Shown: positions 42,470-54,360 of the stretch, in pieces | Layout of the letters: every line of letters begins with the position of its first letter | Position numbering within the stretch: the stretch's first letter is position 1 | Assembly (NCBI GenBank): GCA_030674185.1 | Contig: CM060308.1 | Location: 31,563,504-31,627,503 of the forward strand | Direction of reading: 5' to 3' | DNA from: Monoplex corrugatus | Taxonomy: Eukaryota; Mollusca; Gastropoda; Littorinimorpha; Ranellidae | DNA: 64,000 nucleotides | The notes under the pieces: model-generated | Told to the model about the DNA's origin: nothing | The model's database searches: none | Seen by the model: only the letters and a program-made list of their open reading frames with translations | Position numbers and translations under genes: made by a program

Positions 42470-43050
42470 CGTTCCAATAAGATCATTTCACCAGACGGCA
42501 GATGCACATCAGAAATAGCCAGCAGAATTGGCCAAGCCAAAACAACATTCAAGAAGATGGAAAGCATTCTTACCAACAAATGCCTATCAATTAACATCAG
42601 GAAGAGAGTTCTTGAATGTTATATAGAACCAATACTGTTTGTACAGTTGCAAGGCGTGGACAGTCAACAAGCAAAGCCAGAACAAGATTGAGGCAGCCGA
42701 GACGTTTCTAAGAAGGATGTTGAGAGTTGCATGGACAGCAAAGAAAACAAACAAGACAGTCTTGATGGAGGCAGACACAAGTAGATCATTGATAAGGAAG
42801 ATTAGGAAAAGGCAGGCAACATTCATAGGCCATTTTATGAGGAAAGGGGAATTGGAACACCTGGTCACAACGGGAAAGCTGGAGGGAAGGAGAGCACTGG
42901 GTAGACCTAGGGAGAAGATGCTAGACGGACTTGCAGAGTGGCTGAAGACAAGGAGGGTGGAAGAGATGCTTGAGGCAACAAGAGATAGAGACAGATGGAA
43001 GTCCATAATCGCCAATGCCATGCGGCTGGGCACCTGATGATGATGATGAT
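42470..43050 (+). mobile_element. LINE 3' fragment with (GAT)n tail
   Basis: Reads TSEIASRIGQAKTTFKKM, SILTNKCLSINIRKRVLECY and IEPIL, then NKIEAAETFLRRML-type, RKIRKRQATFIGHFMRKGE and IIANAMRLGT, ending 'gatgatgatgatgat'. Longer than the other young copies; one frameshift near 42650. Confidence 0.88.
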
Positions 43051-43377
43051 TAAGAGAAGATATGTATTTTGGTTTTGATAAGCGTGCGTGGTTGAAGCTG
43101 TCTGCACCCTTTCACAAGCTTGGTTGCCATCAGCAAGACCAGAAAGGATCTGAAGCTGCAGCACTGAAACTCTGAAAACAGATATGAAACTGGCACAGTC
43201 ACTAGGAAGTATTTCATTGCTGGGGTGGCCAGAAGAGACCTTGTATTACTGTAGACTTGATCGATGGCACAACATGCATTTGTGCGGTAAAACTCAAAAG
43301 AAACGATTTCCGCTGAGACTTGTTATGTGGTGTGAAATTAATGTACAGTTCATACACACATATTTATCAAGTTTGTG

Positions 43378-43462
<85 letters not shown>

Positions 43463-43476
43463 ATAGATAGAGATAA

Positions 43477-43502
<26 letters not shown>
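43378..43502. repeat. (GT)n-(GA)n microsatellite
   Basis: GT tract with one break, then GATA and GA. Confidence 0.95.
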
Positions 43503-43507
<5 letters not shown>

Positions 43508-43629
43508 ATTTGATTCCGTAATGTTACCATTGACAGTAATAAATATATCTAGTGGTCTCATATTTCCAGTGCGCTCTTTTGGGACATAGACAAACTACCT
43601 TCAGATTTCGTAAGTGTGCGCTTCTTGGT

Positions 43630-43657
43630 CACCCCCCCCCCCCCCCCCCCCCCCCAC
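43630..43657. repeat. Poly-C run
   Basis: About 26 consecutive C; similar runs occur at 41387..41402 and 45127..45144. Confidence 0.9.
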
Positions 43658-43904
43658 TAAAAAGTGCTCTTTATGACTCTATTTTCAGTATCGGACTTAT
43701 CGGATGCACTCCTGAAATTCAATCACTTGACTGGACGACGGGACAGTGTTTCTTATCACAGTCAAATACAGGCCAGTTACTCGTTTTCACAGCAGCTATA
43801 CAATGAATAAAAAGTCAAACAACTACACGAATGCGACACTGGTACACCTGAATCATCGGTGGCACAATCTAATAACAAGAAACTAAAAGAGAACACAGAA
43901 TTTA

Positions 43905-44260
43905 TGGTGAAAAATGTCATTGCCCGATATGAAAGGGTGCAAGCAATGATAACTATTTGCAGACACCCAGGCTCTGGTACACAACTGACAAGAGCTGGAG
44001 GAATCTGGTGAACAGTTTTTAACCCTTTGACACTCCCGCACCCTGTCCACCATCCAGCATCCTGCATTATCAACCATGCTAGCAAAGCAAAAAGTTAACC
44101 CCTTTACTCCCTCTCCCTCTCCCTTCCTGCAGGAAGCTGGCTGATAGGGTGACGGAGTCAAAGGGTTAAGTTTTTGCAGTTGGTAGATAGTGTGTGCGAG
44201 TCAAAGGGTTAAGTGCAGCGCCCCAATGACTCTTCACGGAGTTAATTAAGGGAGAAGATG
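43905..44260 (-). repeat. Older interspersed repeat interrupted by a MITE
   Basis: 'ggaggaatctggtgaacag' (43995..44013) and 'gcgccccaatgactcttcacgg' region (44218..44240) match, on the other strand, one continuous sequence at 60640..60780. The MITE at 44023..44208 split this copy. Confidence 0.75.
44023..44208. mobile_element. piggyBac-like MITE
   Basis: TTAA on both sides (44019..44022, 44209..44212); ends CCCTTTGACACTCC and GAGTCAAAGGG. The uninterrupted counterpart at 60640..60780 confirms that it is an insertion. Confidence 0.85.
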
Positions 44261-44340
44261 AAGAAAAAGAAGAAGGAGGAGAAGAAAAAGAAGAAGATGA
44301 TGACGACGACGACGACGATGATGATGATGAAAGAAAAAGA
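44261..44340. repeat. GAA/GAC/GAT simple repeat
   Basis: GAAGAAAAAG then GAC and GAT triplets. Confidence 0.9.
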
Positions 44341-44744
44341 AGCAATGAGGCATTGTAATACATTAGAATGTACACAAAAAAATGTGAACAATAATCGTAT
44401 CAATGACAAATTTAAGTCATAAGCAAGCATTATTCATCTTCAGTGAAGATTGAAAAAAAAATCTACTTTAATTTGCTGGCGTTTGATATCGACGTTTCTT
44501 AAAGCACCTTATATAAATATAAAGACAAAATCTATGAAAATATCTTCATTTCTTGACGATAAAAGTAACGACAACCAGAACATATTCTATTTGTCGTGTT
44601 AATTAGATGGCATAAATTGATTCCTTCGATCCACAAAGTTCTAGACCACTTGATTCAAAGTGAATTTCATTCTCATTTGTATCCTTGCACAAAGGACATG
44701 TTATTGCATCCTGTCTTTCTATCTAGAGACTAACGGAAACAGAG

Positions 44745-44836
44745 AGAGAGAAGAGAAGAGAAGAGAAGAGAAGAGAAGAGAAGAGAAGAGAAGAGAAGAG
44801 AAGAGAAGAGAAGAGAAGAGAAGAGAAGAGAAGAGA

Positions 44837-44891
<55 letters not shown>
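44745..44891. repeat. (AAGAG)n and (GA)n microsatellite
   Basis: About 20 copies of the pentamer AAGAG followed by about 25 GA units. Confidence 0.95.
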
Positions 44892-44895
<4 letters not shown>

Positions 44896-45119
44896 CATTA
44901 CAGAGGCAACAGACTAAGAACAAACAAGAACTTGTTTGTTTTAAGGTAAAAGGAACAGAACAGACGAGGGCCAAATCGGATTTTACATCCTGCCCTCGCC
45001 CATGAAGGGTCTGTACTTATCTAATCAAAGAAACAGACAAGAACAGAAAGTGGCAGGAAGTGAGTTCAAACACTTGCTCGCGTGCACAAGTTCTTCTTCA
45101 TCTACACAAACACGAACAC

Positions 45120-45290
45120 ACGCACACCCCCCCCCCCCCCCCCCATGCACGTGAATACGCCCCAACGTGCACACATATACTATTTTGACCACATAGATGT
45201 TTACCTTTCCACATCACACACACACACACACGCACAACATCAACAACAACAACAACAATAACAACACCAACACCAACTACAACAACAAGT
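45120..45290. repeat. Poly-C, (CA)n and (CAA)n simple sequence
   Basis: C run at 45127..45144, CA at 45215..45233, CAA/CAC at 45238..45290. Confidence 0.9.
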
Positions 45291-45494
45291 GGAGAAAATC
45301 CTGAACATATTGAGTTTCTCCTTGTAACGTTATTCATCATGTTATTTGAAACATCTTGAGGAATGAATTGTCATACCAGTAGTGTCCCAGGTAATTGAAG
45401 GGAAGAAACTCTTGCTTCCTATCACCACACTGAAATTTTCTTGCAATGGGATGTGAGCTCCCCTGGTTCACTTTTACTCACCCATAATATTTTT

Positions 45495-45519
45495 TACACA
45501 CACACACACCACACACTCA

Positions 45520-45576
<57 letters not shown>

Positions 45577-45587
45577 ACAGACACACA

Positions 45588-45638
<51 letters not shown>

Positions 45639-45650
45639 CCTCTCTCTCTC
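45495..45650. repeat. (CA)n microsatellite
   Basis: CA tract with CAGA interruptions, ending in CTCTCT. Confidence 0.95.
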
Positions 45651-45742
45651 TCCTGAAAAACGTTATAAGCATTTGTTTACATAATGAGTAATAAGGATAC
45701 TCACCGTAGTTGTAGTTTTAAAAAAAAGTGTATTTCATTATA

Positions 45743-47734
45743 ATTCAAAGTTGGGTCTTGGGCGTCTGTGGTTCAAAGTTGGGTCTTTGGCGTCTGTGGT
45801 TCAAAGTTGGGTTCAAAGTTGGGGTCTTAGCTGGCGTCTGTGGATCAAAGTTGGGGTCTTTGGCGTCTGTGGTTCAAAGTTGGGGTCTATGCCGTCTGTG
45901 GTTCAAAGTTGGGGTCTTTGGCTGGCGTCTGTGGATCAAAGTTGGGGTCTTTGGCGTCTGGTTTCAAAGTTGGGGTCTATGCCGTCTGTGGTTCGAAGTT
46001 GGGGTCTTTGGCTGACGTCTGTGGTTCAAAGTTGGGTCTTTGGCGTCTGTGGTTCAAAGTTGGGATCTTTGGCGTCTGTGGTTCAAAGTTGGGTCTTTGA
46101 CGTCTGTGGTTCAAAGTTGGGGATCTTTGATGTAGGTGGTTCAAAGTTGGGGGGGTCTTTGGCGTCTGTAGTTCAAAGTTGGGGTGTCTTTGGCGTCTGT
46201 AGTTCAAAGTTGGGGTGTCTTTGGCGTCTGTAGTTCAAAGTTGGGGTCTTTGGCTGGCGTCTGTGGTTCAGAGTTGGGTCTTTGGCGTCTGTTGTTCAGT
46301 TGGGGGCTTTGGCGTCTGTGGTTCAGTTGGGGTCTTTGGCGTCTGTGGTTCAGAGTTTGGGTCTTTGGCGTCTGTGGTTCAGTTGGGGTCTTTGGCGTCT
46401 GTGGTTCAGAGTTGGGGTCTTTGGCGTCTGTGGTTCAGAGTTGGGGTCTTTGGCGTCTGTGGTTCAGAGTTGGGGTCTTTGGCGTCTGTGTTCAGTTGGG
46501 GTCTTTGGCGTCTGTGGTTCAGTTGGGGTCTTTGGCGTCTGTGGTTCAGAGTTGGGGTCTTTGGCGTCTGTTGTTCAGTTGGGGTCTTTGGCGTCTGTGG
46601 TTCAGAGTTGGGGTCTTTGGCGTCTGTGGTTCAGAGTTGGGGTCTTTGGCGTCTGTGGTTCAGAGTTGGGGTCTTTGGCGTCTGTTGTTCAGTTGGGGTC
46701 TTTGGCGTCTGTGGTTCAGTTGGGGTCTTTGGCGTCTGTGGTTCAGAGTTGGGGTCTTTGGCGTCTGTGGTTCAGAGTTGGGGTCTTTGGCGTCTGTGGT
46801 TCAGAGTTGGGGTCTTTGGCGTCTGTGGTTCAGAGTTGGGGTCTTTGGCGTCTGTGGTTCAGAGTTGGGGTCTTTGGCGTCTGTGGTTCAAAGTTGGGTC
46901 TTTGGCGTCTGTGGTTCAAAGTTGGGGTGTTTGCCGTCTGTGGTTCAAAGTTGGGGTGTTTGCCGTCTGTGGTTCAAAGTTGGGGTCTTTGGCGTCTGTG
47001 GTTCAAAGTTCGGGTGTTTGGCGTCTGTGGTTCAAAGTTGGGGTCTTTGGCTTCTGTGGTTCAAAGTTGGGTCTTTGGCGTCTGTGGTTCAAAGTTGGGG
47101 TGTTTGCCGTCTGTGGTTCAAAGTTGGGGTGTTTGCCGTCTGTGGTTCAAAGTTGGGGTGTTTGCCATCTGTGTTTCAAAGTTGGGGTCTTTGGCGTCTG
47201 TGATTCAAAGTTGGGGTCTTTGGCGTGTGTGGTTCAAAGTTGGGGTGTTTGCCGTCTGTGTTTCAAAGTTGGGGTCTTTGGCGTCTGTGGTTCAAAGTTG
47301 GGGTCTTTGGCGTCTGTGGTTCAAAGTTGGGGTCTTTGGCGTGTGTGGTTCAAAATTGGGGTCTATGGCGTGTGTGGTTCAAAGTTGGGGTCTATGGCGT
47401 CTGTGGTTCAAAGTTGGGGATCTTTGGCGTCTGTAGTTTAAAATTAGGGTCTTTGTCGTCTCCGGTTCAAAGTTGGGGTTTTTGGCGTCTGTGGTTCAAA
47501 GCTGGTCTTTGGCTGGTGTCTGTGGTTCAAAGTTGGGGTCTTTGGCTGGCGTCTGTGGTTCAAAGTTGGGGTCTATGGCGTCTATGGTTCAGAGGTTGGG
47601 TCTTTGGCGTCTGTAGTTCAGTTGGTGTCTTTGGCGTCTGTAGTTCAAATTTGGTGTCTTTGGCGTCTGTGGTTCAAAGTTGGGGTCTATGGCGTCTGTG
47701 GTCCAAAGTTGGGGTCTTTGGAGTCCGTGATTCC
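45743..47734 (+). repeat. ~2-kb satellite array of 29-bp units
   Basis: About 70 tandem copies of a 29-base unit made of 'gttggggtctttggcg' plus 'tctgtggttcaaa'. Units at both ends carry 'ttcaaag'; the central part (46268..46880) carries 'ttcagag' or a shortened 'ttcag' (26-28 bases) and shows higher-order alternation. The unit holds no stop codon in any + frame, so three long overlapping frames (up to 408 codons) exist; with 29 not divisible by 3 each is a 29-residue repeat. I see no sign that any is translated. Confidence 0.97.
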
Positions 47735-48049
47735 TGGGGGCCGTTACTGGATGGCGTTGGTGGTAGTTTTCTCACCGGGGAGCCTTTCACTCAGTTTAGC
47801 ACTGCAACTGAATGGTTACTGTTGTGGCTAGAGCTCTTGGTGACCTGGATCAGAACAGGTATTGCTGAACTCCACCAAAGTGACCCAGCAGCAGTGCAGG
47901 ATCTTCTCTAGTGGGTGGCTTTTTGACGGCATGGCCTAGTTGGCTTTAGATAGGCTTTCAGGCATTGGGACTGAATAGACTTAAGGTTGGTGTGTGTGCT
48001 GAATGAGCGGTGTGGGATCGATGAAACTGACACAGGATAGAAGCTGGGA
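47735..48049. other. Unique non-coding sequence right of the satellite
   Basis: No known family recognised. Confidence 0.4.
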
Positions 48050-48325
48050 CAAAAAAAAAAAAGAGAGAGAGGAGAGAGGGGGAGGAGAGAGAGAGAGAGA
48101 GAGAGAGAGCGAAGAGAGAGAGAGAGAGAGGAGAGTAGAGAGAGAGAGCGGAGAGAGAGAGAGAGAGAAGAGAGAGGGAGGTAGAGAGGAGCGAGAGAAA
48201 GAGTAAGAGAGAGAAGACAGGGAGGGAGGGAGAGAGAGGTAAGAGACAGAGACAGGGAGAGAGAAGAGTAGGAGGGAGAGAAAGAGAAGGGAGAGAGAAA
48301 GTAAGAGAGACAGAGAGAGATCATT
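48050..48325. repeat. Degenerate (GA)n tract
   Basis: About 270 bases of GA with GGA and GTA breaks. Confidence 0.95.
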
Positions 48326-48985
48326 ATCATCATCAGGTGACCTGTCGCATGGCGTTGGCGATCATGGATTTCCATCTGTCTCTATCTCTCGTTGCCCCTA
48401 GCATCTCCCCCACCCTCCTCGTCCCCAGCCACTCTGCAAGTTCGTCCAGCATTTTCTCCCGGGTCTGCCTGGTGCTCTCTTTCCCTCCAGCTTTCCCGTT
48501 GTGACTAGGTGCTCCAAACCCCTTCCTCATAAAATGGCCCATAAATGTTGCCTGTCTTTTCCTAATCTTCCTTATGAGTAGTCTACTTGTGTCTGCCTCC
48601 ATCAAGACTGTCTCGTTTGTTTTCTTTGCTGTCCATGGAACTCTCAACATTCTTCTTAGAAACCATCATCTCGGCTGCCTCAATCTTGTTCTGGCTTTGC
48701 TTGTTGACTGTCCACGCCTCACATCCGTACAACAGTATTGGTTCTATATAACATTCAAGAACTCTCTTCCTGATGTTAATTGATAGGCATTTGTTGGTAA
48801 GAATGCTTGTCATCTTCTTGAAAATTGTTTTGGCTTGGCCGATTCTGCCGGCTATTTCTGATGTGCATCTGCCGTCTGATGAAATGATCGTTCCCAGGTA
48901 TTTAAATTTATCAACCTGTGTCAAGGTTGTGCCATTTGCTGTTATTTTGCATGAGGGGATTTTATGTTTTTTACTGATCACCATG
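48326..48985 (-). mobile_element. LINE 3' fragment with (ATC)n tail
   Basis: Same family and order as 42470..43050, on the - strand: KIPSCKITANGTTLTQVDKF, KYLGTIISSDGRCTSEIAGR, IRKRVLECYIEPILLYG, then RKIRKRQATFMGHFMRKG; 3' end 'atcatcatcaggtg' at the left. One frameshift near 48660. Confidence 0.88.
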
Positions 48986-49057
48986 AGAGGGAGATAGAGT
49001 AATATTAGTGTGCCACTTCACCACATGAACGATGTTCCTGATGCATGTTCATGATCA

Positions 49058-49200
49058 CACGCACACACACAGATACACAGACACACAGACACACACACAC
49101 ACACAGACACACTCACACACACACACACACTTACTCACTCACTCACTCACACACTCACTCACTCACTCACTCACTAACTCACTCACTCACTCACTCACAC
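49058..49200. repeat. (CA)n and (CTCA)n microsatellite
   Basis: CA/CAGA then CTCA tetramers. Confidence 0.95.
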
Positions 49201-49242
49201 ATGTATAAAGTTTATAAAGTTTGTGAATCATGCTGACTTCTT

Positions 49243-50165
49243 TTGTTATGTTGTGGTATTGCAATCCTGCGAGAGAAGGATTACAGGACTACAATACCAC
49301 AGCATGACAAGAGAAGTCAGCATAATTCACAAGGCATTAGAATAGACGAAGAATATCTCTGTCACCTCAGGTTTGCTGACGACATTATCATCTTTGCGGA
49401 GAGTCTTTTAAGCAAATGGAAAATATGCCGAATAAACCAAATGAATTCAGTAAAAAAGTAGGACTCACAGAAATTTGAAGAAAGCAAAAATTATGGTTAA
49501 CAACTACATCGAAGACCTTGACGGAAAAGTAAAGATCGAAAATGAAGTGCTAGAAATGGTTGGCCACTACATCTACTTAGGCCAACGCATCTCAGCAGAA
49601 TCCTCCTCCAAAGAGGAAGAAATCAAACGTAGGATAACCCTTGGCTGGGAAGCGTTTGGAAGAGCAAGTTCAGTTTTCAAGAATGACAAAATTCCAACTG
49701 TCCTGAAACGAAAAGTCTACGAGCAATGCATTCTGCCCACAGTCACGTATGGTGCAGAAACGTGAAATCTAACGAAAAAACTCGATTTGAAACTAAGAAC
49801 CATGCAGCCAGCACATGAAAGAATCATGCTTACTATCACTGGAAAGATCACAAAACGGCTCAGCGGATCAGAGAAAGAAAAAAATGCGAGACTTCCTGGA
49901 AACCATCAACAAACTGAAATGAACTGCGCAGGACATCTCACCAGGAGAACGGACAATCGTTGGACAACAAAAACCACGTTTTGGATACTAAGAAACGGCA
50001 CTCGCAATAGAAGAAGACACAAATCTAGATGGACAGACGACCTAGATGGATTTGACAAGAACTGGAGATGAAAAGCGTTGAAACGAAATGAATAGAAGCA
50101 GCTGGGGAAGGCGTACGTCCAACAACGGACTTTCGATGGCTGAAAGATAGATAGGTATTGTAATC
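49243..50165 (+). mobile_element. RTE-like LINE reverse-transcriptase 3' part
   Basis: LRFADDIIIFAE (RT active site, about 49365..49405), YIYLGQRIS, RRITLGWEAFGRASSVF, KRKVYEQCILPTVTYGAET, MQPAHERIMLTITGK and SRWTDDL; the end reads KAYVQQRTFDG-like, with an 'agatagatag' tail at 50146. Three frame breaks. A different family from the (GAT)n-tailed one. Confidence 0.85.
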
Positions 50166-51377
50166 AAGAAGCAAGGGATGTCTATTGATGATATGTGCTT
50201 GGAGGAAAGTAGTTGTAACTTCAAGCGGAATAAGTTTCGCGTTAATGTTTATCTTATGAATATTTTCTTAGAAAAGACTAACGCAGATATGTCTTTTTAC
50301 TCTCTAGATGTTTTGGATTCCGAGTGTGGACGGTTTTTGATGATGATGGAGTTTTGAGTGGTGTGTGTATATGGATGGTTGATCTTAACAAATAGATGAT
50401 AGTGTTGTCTGTTTGTGGGGATTTTGGAGAAGATGACTGAAGTTTGGAATGGATTCTTGTTCTTTGTTGGCTTTACTGAGGGATGTTGTGGTGTGTGATC
50501 GCCAGGTTGGAGTTATACTGTCTGCTGGGAGTGGCCCTGACGGGAATGTGTGGTTAAACTGTCAGTTAGGTCAGGACTCTTTGGCAGCTCTATGCTCTTT
50601 AATTTTAAAAAGAGAGAAAGAAACAAATTAACAAAGAGACAAACAAAGAAACAAACACAGACAAACAAACAAATAAACAAACAAACATGCAACAACAACA
50701 ATAACAGCAACAACAAAAACCAAGCAGAAAACACAAATGAATAAAAAACATGGAGGGGTATGTGTGTGTGTGGTGGGGGTGGGGAGCGGACAGAAGAAGA
50801 AACATAAATGTGTAAAAGGAAAACGAAACAAGGACACAGAAAAGAGACCTTGGTCAGTAGATAGATGGAACTTGAACCTAACACTAATAACAATTAGTAT
50901 GGAGGAAAATTCTCACTAAGACATGAATTTTATAAACACCAAAGTAATACCTTAACAGGACTGTTTACCAAAGACTCTAAATTTCAACTAACATAATTTG
51001 ATCTGATATGACTTCGTTAAGCTGCGTTTCAAGAAAATATACTGTGTGGATATTTGTTCCGTTTTCAGCTGTAGTTTTCCGTTTACTGTGAATTAATGCA
51101 TGTACAATGAAGTGTGTTTGTCTTTCCTCATAAAGATTTTTCTTCCTTTTAAACTATAATAAATAGAGTGGATTTAAAAGTTCCGGTGATTCTCTTCCAG
51201 AAAAGCAAATGCGTGAGATGGATAAGTGACTGTGTGCTGGAATATGTAGACTAATTAGAATCACACATTATCTTATTAGCTTGATTCTTTACAACTTAAC
51301 AGTGTGGGCTCTTCTCAAAACACAGCAACACAGTAGTATAAAACAGTAGTATAAATCTCGCGGAAATCATGTCTTTA
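50166..51377. other. AT-rich non-coding sequence with AAC/CAAA repeats
   Basis: (AAACAAAC)n at 50620..50690 and (AAC)n at 50690..50720; a G-rich patch at 50771..50790. No exon recognised. Confidence 0.45.
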
Positions 51378-52060
51378 TTGAAATGATGTACTTAGCTGGC
51401 ATTGGAAAGACGTATTTAACTACAGACTCCAGGCAGATACCAACATTTCAGAAAAAGCCCGGACAAGTACCAGGCAGTCCGAAGAGTTTTCGGTATTGCA
51501 TGAACAGATCAAGGAGCCAGTACGGAGGCTAAAGGCAGGGAAGTATGTGTATGGAAACGTTTTTACTGAAATGGTGGACTTAGCACTGGAAAGACGTATT
51601 TAACTACAGACTCCAGGTAGACACCAGCATTTTAGAGAAAGGCCAGACAAGCACCAGGGAGGCCAGAGAATTTTCGGTATTGCAAGAACAGATCAAGGAG
51701 CCAGCACGGAGGCTGAAGGCAGAGAAACCATGCGCATAGAAAGTATTCTATGTGAATTGTTGAAACATTATGGAGAAGAAACAACAAAAGCTCTCACAGC
51801 AATTACAAGATATAGGAGTCTAAGAAAAAAGGACCCAAAGAGAAGACAAAGTCATCTGCAATACTACTACGAAGAAGGGAAAACCCATGAATTGCCTGAA
51901 TTACAGAATCATCAGCCTGATCAGCCACGCCAGCAACGTCATGCTCAACTTTTCATCGCCTGAATACCATTGCAGAGGAATTGCTCTTCGATGAACAATT
52001 GGTTTCAGGTGCGGCAGGTGCACAGTTGAATAGGTTTTCAGCTGTGGTATCATGATAGAA
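51378..52060 (+). mobile_element. LINE reverse-transcriptase N-terminal fragment with inner tandem duplication
   Basis: Frames read FNYRLQADTNISEKA, EQIKEPARRLKAEK, CELLKHYGEETTKALTAI and YRIISLISHASNVML-type, the start of an APE-type LINE RT. The first 180 bases are present twice in tandem (51378..51556 and 51562..51735). Confidence 0.75.
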
Positions 52061-52111
52061 CAACTCTTGCAAATCCAAAATAAAGTGTGACTGCCCGCGT
52101 TCAAGCAAACA

Positions 52112-52356
52112 GGAACCAGCAAAAAACACGAAAAAAAAAAAAAAAAAATCAGAAGGCGTAGGCCTATTTAATACAACCAGACAAGACAGGCGCAAATTTT
52201 CGGCCATCTGGCCTTTGTCAAGCTTTGACGTAAGATAACAATTGAACAAACACCAAATACAAAAATTAGGAGAATTAGACAAACTTCCCTGCTGCTTCGT
52301 CTGGTTGTATTGAATACGCGTTCTGATTCTTTTTTCGTGTTTTTTCCAGCTCCTAC
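52112..52356. mobile_element. Foldback MITE
   Basis: About 60-base inverted ends: 'ggaaccagcaaaaaacacg' at the left and 'cgtgttttttccagctcc' at the right, with 'ttaatacaaccagac' against 'gtctggttgtattgaa'. The core has 'aattttcggccatctggcc'. It interrupts the LINE that resumes at 52436. Confidence 0.75.
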
Positions 52357-52435
52357 AAAATTAAAGTGACCTCTACCACAATTTAATCGACTTCATGAAT
52401 GCATTTTGTTTACACAGTCTAACACGATGTCTTGT

Positions 52436-52940
52436 GACAAGTTATGAGAAACTTCAGTATAAAAGAAGGTTGATCCAGATCATTGAGGCAATGTATAAGA
52501 ATTCAAATAGAGCTATGTTTCTCAACAATTAACCGAAAATATTAACCAAGTCTATCCAAGCCACAATCTTTTTCTATAGGTGTGCAACATGGACACTGCT
52601 TGCTGAGCAAGAGAGGACAATTCAAGCCTTTCAGATCATGTTTTGTCTGAAGAAAAGGTTCGTATATCCTACTTCGAGCATAAAACCAAAATGTGTATAT
52701 GGAAAAAGATCAACTTTTTGGTAGGCTCCCCAGGAACCGCTTCTGAAACGACACAGCAAGCTTTCTAAGTTTGGTCAGGTCATTCGCCGTGACACACTGC
52801 CCAAAGCCTTTCAGGGTACCCAGGGAGAAGGCCGTGGTCGAGTTCAGCAGAGCAAGAGTTGAACCGGGCTCAGCATGCCTGACCTATTGATTGTTGCATC
52901 AAGAAAAACAGAGGTGGACGATCTTTTTGGTATTGTAAAT
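52436..52940 (+). mobile_element. LINE reverse-transcriptase fragment, continued
   Basis: MRNFSIKEGLIQIIEAMYKN-like (thumb side of the RT), then after an inner deletion LLAEQERTIQAFQI, PQEPLLKR and QVIRRDTLPKAFQGT, the C-terminal part of the same kind of protein. Confidence 0.7.
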
Positions 52941-52954
52941 GTAAAAACGGGAGT

Positions 52955-53250
52955 AAAGTACCTAAAACTGCTTCCGCATATCTCATCTCCCCAGAACCAA
53001 AAATGCGCTTAATTCATGTATTCAGTTATCAGTCCTTAAGAAAAAGTACGTAAGACTTTATCGAACACATACAGATGAATGGACCAGCAAGGCAGAAAAT
53101 GATAGGAAGAAATGACAGAAAGCAAAGACACAAAGCAGAAACAAAGAGAGTGACAGAAAAGAGGAAATTTCTAGCACAGAATTTCGAGAAGGTGGGGATA
53201 CTATTTGTACTAAGAGAACCCCTGGCATCCCCATGGGGTGGGGGTGAGGG
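52955..53250 (-). repeat. ~570-bp interspersed repeat, 5' half
   Basis: Minus-strand copy from 'ctgcttccgcatatctc' to 'gcatccccatgggg'. Confidence 0.8.
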
Positions 53251-53385
53251 AGTGGAGGATTCTGTCTGCTGCTGCGTCTCAAGGATTTTGATGCAGTCTG
53301 GCAGGCAATGTGCCATAGCTGGGCGACCAGTAGCCAAGGTCATCAATGCCGAACAGAATGCAGCACTGTAGGTGATGTATACTTC

Positions 53386-54165
53386 CACACCTGATATACA
53401 CAGCAACAAACATAAACATACAGACACGATCAGACACACAAACTCTCACAGACAGACCACACCTGATATACACAGAAACAAACATAAACATACAGACACG
53501 ATCAGACACACAAACTCTCACAGACAGACCAGACCTGATATACACAGAAACAAACACAAACATACAGACACGATCAGACACACAAACTCTCACAGACAGA
53601 CCACACCTGATATACACAGAAACAAACATAAACATACAGACACGATCAGACACACAAACTCTCACAGACAGACCAGACCTGATATACACAGAAACAAACA
53701 CAAACATACAGACACGATCAGACACACAAACTCTCACAGATAGACCAGACCTGATATACACAGAAACAAACACAAACATACAGACACGATCAGACACACA
53801 AACTCTCACAGACAGACCAGACCTGATATACACAGAAACAAACATAAACATACAGACACGATCAGACACACAAACTCTCACAGACAGACCACACCTGATA
53901 TACACAGCAACAAACATAAACATACAGACACGATCAGACACACACACTCTCACAGACAGACCACACCTGATATACACAGAAACAAACATAAACATACAGA
54001 CACGATCAGACACACAAACTCTCACAGACAGACCAGACCTGATATACACAGCAACAAACACAAACATACAGACACGATCAGACACACAAACTCTCACAGA
54101 CAGACCACACCTGATATACACAGCAACAAACACAAACACAGATACTCTCAGACACACAAACACTC
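53386..54165. repeat. Tandem array of 72-bp units
   Basis: About 10.5 copies of a unit with 'acctgatatacacag', 'aacataaacatacag', 'acacgatcagacac' and 'aactctcacagacag'. As 72 is a multiple of 3 the array is open for 294 codons on the - strand and 124 on +, a 24-residue repeat rich in Val/Cys/Ser on -. Units differ by a few point changes. Confidence 0.95.
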
Positions 54166-54267
54166 ACGGACAGTCAGAAGACAGACACAAACAGGAAGAG
54201 ACTTAACAGACACACAAACCTTTCTCGTGTCGATCGAAATCAATCTTCTTCTTCACACACGGTCAAG

Positions 54268-54360
54268 ATAAAAGTCTTGTAAAAAAAAAAAAAGTTCTCT
54301 ACAGTCGCATTACTAGACACAGTCTGGGTACGTGCAACCTTGAACATTGATCACATCCTT
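54268..54360 (+). repeat. 93-bp direct repeat, copy 1
   Basis: 'gataaaagtcttgta' with an A run, then 'ctacagtcgcattac' and 'gggtacgtgcaacc'; nearly identical to 54966..55060. Confidence 0.9.

Noticed and set aside
45743..47734. Three overlapping long ORFs (up to 408 codons)
   Set aside because: They come from a 29-bp unit without stop codons in any + frame; repeats of the same phrase, no start context, no domain.
45743..47734. CRISPR-like periodicity of 29 bases
   Set aside because: Units are directly joined without unique spacers, and the window is eukaryotic.
53279..54163. 294-codon ORF on the - strand
   Set aside because: Open only because the 72-bp repeat unit is a multiple of three; no known domain.
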